Below are positions 1 through 8,229 of a DNA stretch of 46,746 nt, piece by piece; the stretch's first letter is position 1, and each line of letters opens with the position of its first letter. The stretch spans positions 1 to 46,746 of the forward strand of contig JABFRU010000004.1 in assembly GCA_013140985.1 (NCBI GenBank), given 5' to 3'. A program made the translations under genes and the position numbers. Below the pieces are notes generated by a model, which did no database searches, was not told where the DNA came from, and saw only the letters and a list, made by a program, of their open reading frames with translations. Source of the DNA: Chitinophagaceae bacterium (GTDB taxonomy: Bacteria > Bacteroidota > Bacteroidia > Chitinophagales > Chitinophagaceae).

Positions 1-149
1 GATTAAATAATTGTCAGTTCAATAATTGTTTGCATGTAAATGAACCGGGCTGTGCGATCAAAGAAGCGGTGGTCAATGGTGAAATATCTGAGGACCGGTT
101 TGTGAGTTATGTTGGAATACTTGATTCGATCGAGCAAAAAAGCTATTAG
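1..149 (+). CDS. rsgA: RsgA (ribosome small subunit-dependent GTPase A), C-terminal fragment
   Basis: Only the last 49 codons are inside the window; the reading frame is open from the left edge and ends at TAG 147-149. The translation contains C-x4-C-x-H-x5-C (CQFNNCLHVNEPGC), which is the zinc-binding signature of the C-terminal domain of RsgA/YjeQ, followed by a helix of the expected type ending ...SYVGILDSIEQKSY. RsgA is a circularly permuted GTPase that checks late 30S subunit maturation. The GTPase and OB domains lie upstream of the window. The identification rests on the zinc motif and flanking residues (EPGCAIKEAV), which are characteristic of the family. Confidence 0.85.
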   Translation, partial: LNNCQFNNCLHVNEPGCAIKEAVVNGEISEDRFVSYVGILDSIEQKSY

Positions 150-470
150 CAGATAATAACTAATAGATGATAGATAATAGTTAACAGACCCCGAGGGGAT
201 CAAATGTCAATAGTGAATATGCAGATGATTCCCGAAAACCCTGAAAGGGTTCAATATTGCTGAATAATGAACAGGAAGTACAAGAGTCCCGACGAAGCGA
301 AGCTTGTCGGGATGCTGACCAAAGCGTCAGCATGCGACGCAACAGGCGATACCAGGAGCACAAAAGCCGGGTTCAAAATAAAATCAATAAAGAGGAGAGT
401 AGATATATTGCCGGTGAAATACACGAATAGCACGATAACTATTATCTTTTAGTTATCATCTATCATCTGC
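149..470. repeat. Intergenic repeat block: 35-bp imperfect inverted repeat enclosing a REP-like element
   Basis: This gene-free stretch between rsgA and the next gene has an AT-rich imperfect inverted repeat, arms 149-183 and 436-470, about 77% complementary. The left arm reads like ATAACTAATAG...AATAGTTA and is followed by AGACCCCGA. A related inverted repeat with the same following AGACCCCGA lies at 44700-44776. Inside the arms is copy 1 of the double-hairpin element (262-355). Short open frames across this block are artefacts of the repeat. Confidence 0.6.
262..355 (+). repeat. REP-like double-hairpin element, copy 1
   Basis: The core (about 287-342) contains two adjacent perfect stems: TCCCGAC...GTCGGGA around a 12-nt loop, then ATGCTGAC...GTCAGCAT around a 6-nt loop, followed by GCGACGCAA. 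The same core is found, reversed, at 1805-1895 and 8023-8115 with only one or two changes, and the flanking sequence (GAACAGG-like 5' side, CGATG-like 3' side) is also partly shared. All three copies are intergenic. Confidence 0.8.
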
Positions 471-800
471 TTACGCAATATTTCTTTGATCGCCGCTAAA
501 CAGTTTTCCTTCCAGCACACCAGCCAGTTCCACCACCGCCTTGTTGTCCTTGCTCAGGGCATCACGGGTCTTGGTAGGAAATAACGAGATGCCATTGTAG
601 ATGCTGTAGTGCAGGGTCAGGTTATGACCTTTGAACCGGAATTCCCAGTCAATGGTATCAAAATCATCTTCTTTGTTGGAAAACTTGATGTCAAAATCCT
701 GGCTGAGGATGTTGGCAACACGGTAGAATTGTTTCAGACCGCCGTCATCGGCGATCACGGCTTCGGTACAGCCAAGGTTGGTTCGTAGGGTGAGGCTCAT
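471..800 (-). CDS. Hypothetical protein, 109 aa
   Basis: I do not recognise this family. It is a small acidic soluble-looking protein without signal peptide or membrane segment. It has alternating charged and aromatic residues in the middle (DTIDWEFRFKGHNLTLHYSIYNG), compatible with a small alpha/beta fold of beta strands, and a helical C-terminus. The start is ATG at 800. It runs in the same direction as the small lipoprotein and the carbonic anhydrase upstream of it, but inverted repeats separate it from the latter. Codon use resembles the neighbours, so it is likely a real gene. Confidence 0.6.
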   Translation of the reverse strand: MSLTLRTNLGCTEAVIADDGGLKQFYRVANILSQDFDIKFSNKEDDFDTIDWEFRFKGHNLTLHYSIYNGISLFPTKTRDALSKDNKAVVELAGVLEGKLFSGDQRNIA

Positions 801-865
801 GGTAAAAGGTTTTTGTTTTTTTCATAAGACCGGATAGTGGATTGTATAGCTGCATGAACAAACTA

Positions 866-1072
866 TTAACTCTTGAATTTTTTCGCTTTCTTGGCGTCTT
901 TTGTCGCTTTCGGGTCGCCACTCAATATCTTTTCAGCGCCAACATTCTTGCCATTACTTGGACAACCAGTTTTTTCTTTTTTATTAAAAAGACCAATACT
1001 ATTAAAAAGTTTACAGGAAGATAACAGGAGCACAAGGCTCAATGCGATGGTAAGATGGCGAAGACTTTTCAT
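866..1072 (-). CDS. Small lipoprotein, 68 aa
   Basis: The N-terminus MKSLRHLTIALSLVLLLSSC is a lipoprotein signal peptide with lipobox LSSC at residues 17-20. The mature part is only about 48 residues, rich in Lys and Gly, with one further Cys (TGCPSNGKNVGAEK) and a Lys/Ala/Asp-rich tail. Short lipoproteins of the form C-x-lots of K with a CPSNGKNVGAE-like motif are common in Bacteroidota, but I know of no function. It is likely anchored in the inner leaflet of a membrane envelope. The distance to the preceding gene leaves room for its own promoter. Confidence 0.7.
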   Translation of the reverse strand: MKSLRHLTIALSLVLLLSSCKLFNSIGLFNKKEKTGCPSNGKNVGAEKILSGDPKATKDAKKAKKFKS

Positions 1073-1142
1073 AGCAAATTGGTTATACTGTTAACGAAAT
1101 TAGATTAAATAAATTGCTCATACTATAGTAAAGCTACGAATT

Positions 1143-1219
1143 GAGTCGGGAGTTCGGAGTCTTTAGTCGGGAGTAAGGAAATCGTTTAAAATCAGGGTTA
1201 TACTCCGGACTCCCGACTC
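1143..1219. repeat. 18-bp inverted repeat downstream of the carbonic anhydrase gene
   Basis: Arms 1143-1160 (GAGTCGGGAGTTCGGAGT) and 1202-1219 (ACTCCGGACTCCCGACTC) are complementary at 17 of 18 positions with a 41-bp spacer. The right arm ends 9 bp from the carbonic anhydrase stop codon. There is no T-run, so it is not a standard terminator. Part of the left arm (AGTCGGGAGT) repeats directly at about 1165-1174. Confidence 0.75.
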
Positions 1220-1227
1220 ACAACTCT

Positions 1228-1746
1228 CTACTTTCCTCTGAACCAATCCGCATACCGCACATAATTTTCAGCGATCCGGTTGATCTCACCGCTGATGAGT
1301 TCTTCCGAAATATCTTTTATTTTTTTTGCTGGCACACCGGCATAAATGCTTCCCGGTTCACAGATCGTATTCTCCAATACCACAGCCCCGGCCGCAATGA
1401 TCGTATTGCTGTGCACCACCGAATTATCCATTACGATCGCACCCATCCCTATCAGCACATTATCATGCAAAGTGCATCCATGAACAATGGCATGATGTCC
1501 TATCGAAACATTATTACCAATGGTGGTGCCGAAGCGCTGGAAAGTGCAATGGATACAGGCCCCATCCTGCACATTTACTTTATTACCGATCCGGATAAAG
1601 TTCACATCGCCCCGCACCACAGTATTGAACCAGAAACTGCAATCATCACCGGTGGTCACGTCACCAACAATAGTGGCATTCGGTGCGATGAAGCAATTGT
1701 TACCGAATTGCGGGTTTTTATCTTCTACGGGAAGTATGATTGGCAT
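1228..1746 (-). CDS. Gamma-carbonic anhydrase family protein (left-handed beta-helix)
   Basis: The 172-residue protein is built of hexapeptide repeats typical of the left-handed beta-helix trimeric fold (for example GNNCFIAPNATIVGDV, then GDDCSFWFNTVVRGD). The family's metal and active-site landmarks are visible: VVRGD, NVQDGACIH, and GHHAIVHGC supplying the His ligands that bridge subunits. The C-terminal amphipathic helix (ENYVRYADWFRGK) closes the helix. Members (YrdA/PaaY/CaiE-like) hydrate CO2 or act as thioester hydrolases; many are annotated only as transferase hexapeptide proteins. Length matches the family. It is monocistronic here, with repeats on both sides. Confidence 0.88.
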   Translation of the reverse strand: MPIILPVEDKNPQFGNNCFIAPNATIVGDVTTGDDCSFWFNTVVRGDVNFIRIGNKVNVQDGACIHCTFQRFGTTIGNNVSIGHHAIVHGCTLHDNVLIGMGAIVMDNSVVHSNTIIAAGAVVLENTICEPGSIYAGVPAKKIKDISEELISGEINRIAENYVRYADWFRGK

Positions 1747-1804
1747 GAAGAAAGTTTATGGTTTATAGTTTTTTATTTGTGGTTACCAGCTTCAGTTTTT
1801 CATG

Positions 1805-1895
1805 GCATCGTCCCTTGCGTCGCATGCTGACGCTTTGATCAGCATCCCGGCAAGCTTCGCTTCGTCGGGACTCCTCATCGTTCTGTTCATTGCTC
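1805..1895 (-). repeat. REP-like double-hairpin element, copy 2
   Basis: Reverse-strand copy of the element at 262-355. The two stems are kept; one stem has a T-to-C change (GCCGGGA against GTCGGGA) and the second loop reads ATCAAAGC. It lies in the divergent gap between the carbonic anhydrase and aminotransferase genes. Confidence 0.8.
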
Positions 1896-1937
1896 AGCTT
1901 TTATTTTTCGCAGCGGGCTCAGAGGAGCAACGTCGCT

Positions 1938-2035
1938 GCGTCGCCGTTTCTTTGCGTTCGCTGCGGGAAATGTACTCTGCAAATTATAGAATTTCTTTGC
2001 GTCTTTGCGTGCCCTTTGCGTTCTTTGTGGGAAAT
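1938..2035. repeat. CTTTGCG-rich intergenic repeat
   Basis: The stretch contains several spaced copies of CTTTGCGT or close variants (around 1950, 2001, 2010, 2019 and 2027) ending in CTTTGTGGG. Sequences of this kind, reading TTTGCGTCTTTGCG...CTTTGTGG, recur between genes in many Bacteroidota genomes. It lies directly upstream of the aminotransferase start. Confidence 0.55.
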
Positions 2036-2043
2036 AAAACTCC

Positions 2044-3216
2044 TTGAACCAGCGGGAACTTTTTTTACATCATGTTGCTCAAACTTCTCCTTCGCCCATG
2101 GCTTTTGAAATTACAAAGGCTGAAGGTTGTTTGCTCTATGATACGAACGGGAAGGAATACATTGACCTGATCGGTGGTATCAGTGTAGCCAATGTGGGAC
2201 ACCGGCATCCAAAAGTTATCGGGGCCATACAAAAACAATTGGAAGCTTACCTGCATGTAATGGTCTATGGAGAATTTGTTGAATCGCCGCAGGTGCAATA
2301 TGCCAAACTGATTACTGATCATTTACCTGCTACACTCAACTCGGTTTACTTCACTAATTCAGGAGCAGAAGCAGTAGAAGGAGCCATGAAATTGGCAAAG
2401 CGAACAACCAACCGCACACAGATCATTGCTTTTAATAATTCTTATCATGGTTCTACCCAGGGTGCTTTGAGTGTGATGGGAGATGAATATTGGCGGAATG
2501 CATTTCGTCCATTATTGCCCGATGTGTTGCATTTGGAATACAATTCATTTGATTCATTACTGTCGATCACAGAACAAACAGCCTGCGTGATTGCCGAACC
2601 GGTGCAGGCAGAAGCCGGCATTATCGTCCCATACAAAGAATGGATGCAGGCATTGAGGAAAAGATGTACGGAAACAGGAACGCTATTGATACTGGATGAG
2701 ATTCAAACCGGTTTTGGAAGAACTGGCAAGCTCTGGGGCTTTGAGCATTTTAATATAGTTCCTGATATTTTATTACTCGGCAAAGCATTGGGAGGCGGTA
2801 TGCCGCTGGGAGCATTCATTGCAGATAAAAAACTAATGGATGCATTTACAGAAAACCCGGTGCTGGGACATATCACCACTTTTGGGGGTCATCCTGTTTG
2901 CTGTGCCGCAGGCATGGCAGCAGTGAAAGCATTACTTGATGAAAAAATGATAGAGGATGTTCAGCAAAAAGAAGAACTGTTCAGATCGCTGCTTGTTCAT
3001 CCGGGAATAAGGACCATCCGTTCTTTTGGTTTATGGTTGGCAGTAGAATTTGATTCATTTGAAACAAATAAAAAAGTGATTGATGCCTGTTTGGTCAATG
3101 GTGTAATGACTGATTGGTTTTTATTTTCCCCGCAATGTTTACGAATATCCCCGCCGCTGATCATTGACAAAGAGGAGATAAGGAAAGTTTGCAAAATGAT
3201 CCTGAAGGTGATCTGA
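2044..3216 (+). CDS. Class III (ornithine/acetylornithine type) PLP aminotransferase
   Basis: The 390-residue protein is a fold-type I PLP enzyme. Landmarks in order are IDLIGGISVANVGHRHP near the N-terminus, the SGAEAVEGAMKLAK phosphate-binding turn, LLILDEIQTGFGRTG with the Asp that contacts the pyridine nitrogen, and LLGKALGGGMPLG with the Schiff-base Lys. This pattern is shared by acetylornithine, ornithine, 4-aminobutyrate and related omega-aminotransferases; substrate cannot be assigned from sequence alone. The start is a TTG codon. The N-terminus NQRELFLHHVAQTSPSPMAFEI resembles that of homologues, which supports it over the downstream ATG at the PMAFEI methionine. Confidence 0.88.
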   Translation: MNQRELFLHHVAQTSPSPMAFEITKAEGCLLYDTNGKEYIDLIGGISVANVGHRHPKVIGAIQKQLEAYLHVMVYGEFVESPQVQYAKLITDHLPATLNSVYFTNSGAEAVEGAMKLAKRTTNRTQIIAFNNSYHGSTQGALSVMGDEYWRNAFRPLLPDVLHLEYNSFDSLLSITEQTACVIAEPVQAEAGIIVPYKEWMQALRKRCTETGTLLILDEIQTGFGRTGKLWGFEHFNIVPDILLLGKALGGGMPLGAFIADKKLMDAFTENPVLGHITTFGGHPVCCAAGMAAVKALLDEKMIEDVQQKEELFRSLLVHPGIRTIRSFGLWLAVEFDSFETNKKVIDACLVNGVMTDWFLFSPQCLRISPPLIIDKEEIRKVCKMILKVI

Positions 3217-3325
3217 TTTCGCACAGGCCGGATCACGGTAGTTGAATAATTAATTAGTAAAACTTTCTTTCGTATCAATATTTTTCACCTATCTTCCAAT
3301 AATTATTAAATCAAAACAACAAGCT

Positions 3326-3841
3326 ATAAAAAAAGTTTTTGCACTATTTGCGGCAACAGCCTTTTTTGTTTCCTCTTTTGCCACCAGCATTCCTTCAAAG
3401 GAGCCGGTCATTCACACCGACCAGATATTTGTTCCTGTTGGTAAAACCGGTAAGACTATTTCCTTATACGATCTTTCACAGATCAGTGTAAAAGAACTTC
3501 AAAAATTGACAGGTCAGAAAATGAATTTCATGGATAAAGTGAAATTCAAGGTGGCACAAAAGAAATTAAGGAATGGCATTAACCCCGATGGCACTTTCAG
3601 CAACAAAAAAATTGAAAAAGCAATTTCCGGCCAGTCAAAAGGCGGTGAATCAGGATTCCATTTCGGTGGATTTGCATTAGGATTCTTCCTGGGCCTGATA
3701 GGAATTATTGTTGCCTATGTGATCAATGATGATTATAAAAAGAACCGTGTAAAATGGGCTTGGCTTGGATTCGCAATAGGTGTTGCGCTTAGCCTCATCC
3801 TCGTTTTAGCAGTGTTTAATACAGCTGTTAACTCGATATAA
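3326..3841 (+). CDS. Secreted/membrane protein with signal peptide and two C-terminal helices; apparent ATA start
   Basis: The coding frame is open well upstream of the first ATG/TTG. From 3326 it encodes KKVFALFAATAFFVSSF, a clear signal peptide, then a Ser/Lys-rich segment and the stretch ISLYDLSQISVKELQKLTGQ. The C-terminal 60 residues hold two hydrophobic helices (GGFALGFFLGLIGIIVAYVI and AWLGFAIGVALSLILVLAVF) separated by a DDYKKNRVK loop. The codon before KKVF is ATA, where ATG would be expected; either a rare ATA start, a sequence error, or a mutation that reduces expression. A start at TTG 3506 would cut off the signal peptide. Family unknown; similar small proteins are common in Chitinophagaceae. 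Confidence 0.6.
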   Translation: MKKVFALFAATAFFVSSFATSIPSKEPVIHTDQIFVPVGKTGKTISLYDLSQISVKELQKLTGQKMNFMDKVKFKVAQKKLRNGINPDGTFSNKKIEKAISGQSKGGESGFHFGGFALGFFLGLIGIIVAYVINDDYKKNRVKWAWLGFAIGVALSLILVLAVFNTAVNSI

Positions 3842-3862
3842 TTTAGAATATCTTTTAGTAGG

Positions 3863-3897
3863 AAAAGAACCAGCAGTAATGTTGGTTCTTTTTTATT
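3863..3897 (+). terminator. Rho-independent terminator
   Basis: A 10-bp perfect stem, AAAAGAACCA (3863-3872) with TGGTTCTTTT (3883-3892), a 10-nt loop and a following T-run. It lies about 20 bp after the stop codon at 3841 and also before the convergent RidA gene. Confidence 0.85.
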
Positions 3898-3928
3898 GAT
3901 AAGGCTTTGGGGTAAATTTCATAGATCC

Positions 3929-4447
3929 CTATTCTATCTCTACAATCAATTCGATCTCTACTGCCATATTATTCGGTAAAGAACACATACCGACTGCCGA
4001 TCTTGCATGTTTCCCTTTTTCACCAAATATTTCAACCACCAGGTCAGAAAAACCATTGATCACTTTGGAATGATCTTTAAAATCTGCTTCACAATTCACC
4101 ATGCCCAATACTTTCACATTACGCTTTACTTTGTTCAGATCACCTAGTTCTGCTTTCAGCACTGTCAGTTGATTGATGGCTGTTAATCTTGCAGCTTCCT
4201 GTCCTTGCTCCAATGTCAGGTCTTTTCCGACTTTACCGGTGATATATACTCCCTGTGCATCGGAAGGTCCTTTACCGGCGAGGAATAACAGATTGCCGCT
4301 GCGCACCACATGAACATAATTGGCAATAGGCTTATTAATGGCAGGCAATTCTATTTTTAATTCTTTCAGTTTGGTTTCGGGGTCTTGTGCCAGGAGATCA
4401 ATTGTCAACATGCAATTGGTAAGCAATAGCAGGAGAATATTTTTCAT
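3929..4447 (-). CDS. RidA/YjgF/UK114 family protein with signal peptide
   Basis: Residues 1-20 (MKNILLLLLTNCMLTIDLLA) form a signal peptide, so this member is probably exported, unlike cytosolic RidA. The rest follows the YjgF fold: YVHVVRSGNLLFLAGKGP, GKVGKDLTLEQGQEAARLTAIN, and a C-terminal ARSAVGMCSLPNNMAVEIE. The Arg in ARSAVG is at the position of the RidA catalytic Arg that holds the imine carboxylate, and the end matches the family. RidA hydrolyses reactive enamines/imines formed by PLP enzymes; whether an exported paralogue does so is unknown. The gene is about 100 bp from the large gene upstream and has its own start. Confidence 0.85.
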   Translation of the reverse strand: MKNILLLLLTNCMLTIDLLAQDPETKLKELKIELPAINKPIANYVHVVRSGNLLFLAGKGPSDAQGVYITGKVGKDLTLEQGQEAARLTAINQLTVLKAELGDLNKVKRNVKVLGMVNCEADFKDHSKVINGFSDLVVEIFGEKGKHARSAVGMCSLPNNMAVEIELIVEIE

Positions 4448-4494
4448 TCCGTGAGGTTTAATTGTAAAGGAATAGGGAAGCGGTTACTAAAATT

Positions 4495-4520
4495 AAAAAA
4501 AGCTCTTTAATAAGAGCTTT
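4495..4520 (-). terminator. Rho-independent terminator of the 1141-residue protein gene
   Basis: On the minus strand a 9-bp perfect stem (AAAGCTCTT with AAGAGCTTT, arms 4512-4520 and 4498-4506) with a 5-nt loop is followed by a run of T. It lies 29 bp beyond the stop codon at 4549. Confidence 0.85.
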
Positions 4521-4548
4521 AAAGTTATTTCGATCGTTGGATCACCAG

Positions 4549-7500
4549 TTAAAAATCCAATCCCATTGCAAAATAATATTTCGGCTTGCCCCTGAAAATG
4601 CCATCCATTTCCCAACCTGCATCAAAGCGGAGGAAATAGCCAAGTAATGTACTTCTGGCGCCAAATCCATAGCCACCGGCAAAAGGGCCCACACCACCTG
4701 TCCTTACTTTTACCTGAACAGGAGGAACGCCATAAGTAACGGAAGGCCGTTTCAATTTATTATAAGCGCCATTCCATGCAGTGCCGAGGTCAATGAACTG
4801 AACGATCTGGAAATTTCTCAGGAAGGCATTATTGATCGGTTTGTTTAATAAAGAAGCAAACACAGGAACTCTCACTTCACTGTTTATCACCAGAGCATTG
4901 TTGCCATTAGCCACATTTTGTATAAAGCCCCGCAGGTTTACAGCGAGAGATTGATAGGCATAATTGCCATCTGCTGCCGGAACAGGGTCAGGGTTGAAAT
5001 ACCGGTAGCTTACATTACCATTATCATCCTCTTTACGGTTTTGACCAAACATCAGCCAGTTGTCAACACCACCCAGGTAATAAACGAATTTTTCTTTGCC
5101 CCATGAAAAATCACCGGCCGCTCTTACCGCCCAAATGATATTGCGATAGATCTGTAAATAATGGCGGGCATCAAAACCCACATTCATGGTGAATGGATGA
5201 TCCTGGCTTTTTGTGAGACCTACTTTTTTACTTACCTGTGCATTTATATCTACATATACTTTCCAGCGAAGACCAAACCAGATATTAGTAGCAGGAGTGA
5301 TGGCATCATCATGCACATATTCAAGATGAGCCAATGCATAGTTGAGCTTCCTGTCATTAACTTTTAAAGAAAGGGAGTCAGTAAGCAAAGTGGCAAACTT
5401 ATCTCCCCGGTAAGCTATGTTCAACCGGAGGCTTTGTATCCGTGTAAATGGATAGGTAAGAGATAACTGGTACAGGTTGGTGTAGATCTTGGTAAGTGGG
5501 GTGTATAATATATTGCCAAGCACAGTATCGGGCCCTGACACTTTTTGGGCTGTTCTGTAATAAGTCAATCCGAAATCAATTCTTTTTTTCAGGTATTGGG
5601 TTGATAATACGTACTCCTTATTGTTCAGGTCGGGGCTGATACGGAATCCGCCGGCAAATTTCCAGTCTTCAAACAGGTCAGAGGTGCCTACACGAATGAT
5701 ACCATTAAAAGGATCACCATTGCTTAATTGTATAGGTCCTGCGCCTCCGGCATAAGGTTGAAAACGGCTTACCAGTACATTATTATTAAAACCACTTACG
5801 AGATAATCATTGAAAAACTTCGGTGGCCTGTATTCAAACACTTTGGCTTTTTTCAACACAGATTCTTTTACTACCTCCTGTCCCTGCACCACATTGCCGA
5901 GTTTGCTTTGATTATTTTTCACTGTATCATCAGCAAATCCGCTATTGAAGAAATCATTTTGCTTTTGCGTCAATGTATCTGATTTGGGAACAAAGCTGGA
6001 AGCTTTACCTGCTGCTTTCTTTTCTTCCTCAATTAATTTTTTAACGTATTCTGTTGGCCGGGCTGTTTTATTCCGGCGTTTCAATGTGGCCTCATCTACT
6101 TTCAGGCGATACAATAATTTCATATCGCCGAGTTTTACTACTTCACTCACCTGCTGGTTGTCGCCGGCCGTTCTTGTTTCTAATAAACTGCTTTGATAAT
6201 TGGTCAACGGGAATACATAAGATGAATCCAGTGTAACAGACACATAGCCTACTGAATCAATATCCGTTTTCTTCCATTCTTTCAATAAACTGTCCACATC
6301 TTTTCGTTCAGGATTGCGAAGCACTTCATCGCCGATAAAGATCAGCGTATCCAGCCCCGCTCTTTCGGTGGTAAAGAAACCGGCATAGCGGTTATTGATA
6401 CCATTCTCATCGCTGACAAATGTAAAATGCGATTGATTGTATTGTGATGGATAACGGGCATTCCCATATTTAAGGTCAGAAAGCTTGGAAATTTGTTTGA
6501 ACTCAGATTTATTCCAATTATCAACCAGGTAAATATTGAAATGACGACCCGGTAATGAATCATCACTGCTTAAAGCCTGCGCTGTAGGACGATTGCTGGC
6601 ATACAAAATGCCGGTACGGTTTGGAAAAGCTACAAAAGAAGGATCAAGATCATCATATACATCATTAGTGACCTGCTCAAAGGTTCCCTTGTCTATTTTA
6701 TAGACATAAATATCTGTTTGGCCGCTTCTCACAGCGCTTAATAAAAGTGTGTTGGCATCCAGCATGTATTTCATGTCCTGCACCTGGTCAAACATATCCC
6801 ACTCCTGTTTCCAGAGTTTGTTATGATTGACAAGATCATATACAAAGAATTTTGTTTTGCCTTCATCGTTATACAAAACAGCCAGCCTTGTTCCTTTGCC
6901 ATCCCATGCCAGTATTGGATAAACGGGATACAATTCTGTTTCCCTTGAACGTACTCCCAGTTTCACCAGCACTTTCCGGTTCACAAAATTTTCAACCAGC
7001 ACAATTTGATAACGACCCTGCTTGAATTCCACATACGCATACGTATAGCTGCGGGGCATCGGGTTGGCATTAAAACGGATAAAATCTTTTTTGCCGATCT
7101 CTTCACTGATGGATAACTGGCCCTTGGGTGAATTGCGGCGGCCACGGATATCTTTAAAATAAGCCTGTGGCATTTCGGTCATAAAATCTTCGAGCAGCAG
7201 TTTGAATTTCTTTTTGGCTATTTTATTCGAAGCATTGTTCAGGCTGCGATAAATGCGGGCTAAATAGAGAAAATAAGTCGTTTTGCTTTTACCGAATTTA
7301 TCAGCAACATACTTCCAAAAAGCATGACCGGCCAGCAACGGTTTTTCATAAGCAAATGCATAGAAGTTTTTATAATCACTTGCCAGCATGGCGGAACGAA
7401 GATCATCATCCAGCGACGTATTCCAGTTCTCAGCAGCATATTCAATATAGCCATCCGTCATCCATTTGGGGAGATCAAGCAATGCCTGGTTGGCAGCAAA

Positions 7501-7974
7501 CTCACCCAGGTCATCACCAAACAAAACATTATCCACTAAGATCTTTGCAATACCTTGTCGTATTTGACGTCGAAGATTTTCATGGTTGCCGTCAAAATAA
7601 ACGATCATTTTATTGTTCACCAGTTTGGTAACGCCACCGGTATTCTGCCAGTCAATACCCAGCCCGATATTGGACTGTTGCATCTCATCATAATTATTAT
7701 AAATAACAATATTGGCCCGGCGCTGTAAACCGTATTCTACAAACTCTTCAATGGAAGGAAGCTCTTCTTCGGCTATTTGCGCCACATATTTTCCAAGACC
7801 CAATCCATCCTGGCTGAAATAGGAATTGAAATTATCAGTTTGATAATATTTCCAGCTGAACTTTTGATACTGGATGCGGTTCTTTCCAAACTCCACGGTG
7901 TTTACTTGTGCCGCCGTTTCCATAGCCATGAAAACAGAAAGGCAAACGATCATCAGGCTTGATACTCTCTTCAT
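4549..7974 (-). CDS. Large secreted protein: peptidase MA-like N-terminus, TolB-type propeller, C-terminal outer-membrane barrel
   Basis: The 1141-residue protein has a signal peptide (residues 1-22, ending ETAAQ). Residues 30-270 look like the peptidase MA-like domain often found in such proteins (IVIYNNYDEMQQSNIG, RRQIRQGIAKILVDN, LPKWMTDGYIEYAAE), but the region has no HExxH zinc motif. Residues 280-560 contain beta-propeller repeats of the PD40/TolB kind (for example LDPSFVAFPNRTGILYASNR). After a linker rich in Lys, Ser and Thr, residues 720-1141 have alternating strands with the final aromatic residue of an outer-membrane barrel (YYFAMGLDF), similar to BamA/TamA surface antigens. The role is unknown; location would be the outer membrane with a periplasmic propeller. 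It is a single gene with its own terminator. Confidence 0.75.
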   Translation of the reverse strand: MKRVSSLMIVCLSVFMAMETAAQVNTVEFGKNRIQYQKFSWKYYQTDNFNSYFSQDGLGLGKYVAQIAEEELPSIEEFVEYGLQRRANIVIYNNYDEMQQSNIGLGIDWQNTGGVTKLVNNKMIVYFDGNHENLRRQIRQGIAKILVDNVLFGDDLGEFAANQALLDLPKWMTDGYIEYAAENWNTSLDDDLRSAMLASDYKNFYAFAYEKPLLAGHAFWKYVADKFGKSKTTYFLYLARIYRSLNNASNKIAKKKFKLLLEDFMTEMPQAYFKDIRGRRNSPKGQLSISEEIGKKDFIRFNANPMPRSYTYAYVEFKQGRYQIVLVENFVNRKVLVKLGVRSRETELYPVYPILAWDGKGTRLAVLYNDEGKTKFFVYDLVNHNKLWKQEWDMFDQVQDMKYMLDANTLLLSAVRSGQTDIYVYKIDKGTFEQVTNDVYDDLDPSFVAFPNRTGILYASNRPTAQALSSDDSLPGRHFNIYLVDNWNKSEFKQISKLSDLKYGNARYPSQYNQSHFTFVSDENGINNRYAGFFTTERAGLDTLIFIGDEVLRNPERKDVDSLLKEWKKTDIDSVGYVSVTLDSSYVFPLTNYQSSLLETRTAGDNQQVSEVVKLGDMKLLYRLKVDEATLKRRNKTARPTEYVKKLIEEEKKAAGKASSFVPKSDTLTQKQNDFFNSGFADDTVKNNQSKLGNVVQGQEVVKESVLKKAKVFEYRPPKFFNDYLVSGFNNNVLVSRFQPYAGGAGPIQLSNGDPFNGIIRVGTSDLFEDWKFAGGFRISPDLNNKEYVLSTQYLKKRIDFGLTYYRTAQKVSGPDTVLGNILYTPLTKIYTNLYQLSLTYPFTRIQSLRLNIAYRGDKFATLLTDSLSLKVNDRKLNYALAHLEYVHDDAITPATNIWFGLRWKVYVDINAQVSKKVGLTKSQDHPFTMNVGFDARHYLQIYRNIIWAVRAAGDFSWGKEKFVYYLGGVDNWLMFGQNRKEDDNGNVSYRYFNPDPVPAADGNYAYQSLAVNLRGFIQNVANGNNALVINSEVRVPVFASLLNKPINNAFLRNFQIVQFIDLGTAWNGAYNKLKRPSVTYGVPPVQVKVRTGGVGPFAGGYGFGARSTLLGYFLRFDAGWEMDGIFRGKPKYYFAMGLDF

Positions 7975-8022
7975 AATTCTTTAATCGGTCTTTTTTATTG
8001 TTTGGCAGCCGGCTTTGGTAAT

Positions 8023-8115
8023 TCTTTTCATCGATTGTTGCGTCGCATGCTGACGCTTTGGTCAGCATCCCGACAAGCTTCGCTTCGTCGGGACCCTTCA
8101 TCGTCCTGTAATCCT
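8023..8115 (-). repeat. REP-like double-hairpin element, copy 3
   Basis: Reverse-strand copy of the element at 262-355. Its core is identical to copy 1 through both stems and the GCGACGCAA tail, with flanks also related (GGACGATGA on one side, CGATGA on the other). It lies in the divergent gap upstream of the 1141-residue protein and of the MBL-fold hydrolase. Confidence 0.8.
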
Positions 8116-8229
8116 GCTCATCATATTTTCAGGCGGAAAATACAATTGGTGATAAAGACTTTACCTTTATTTCCAATTAATCCGGATAAATCTGGAAAAT
8201 CTTGGTTCTAAAATTACGGAAAACCATCC

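Noticed and set aside
267-452. 61-codon open frame in the first gap
   Set aside because: It is the translation of a REP-like element and the right inverted-repeat arm; the same frame occurs in the other copies.
1411-1830. 139-codon plus-strand frame antisense to the carbonic anhydrase
   Set aside because: It is a shadow of a gene with clear beta-helix motifs.
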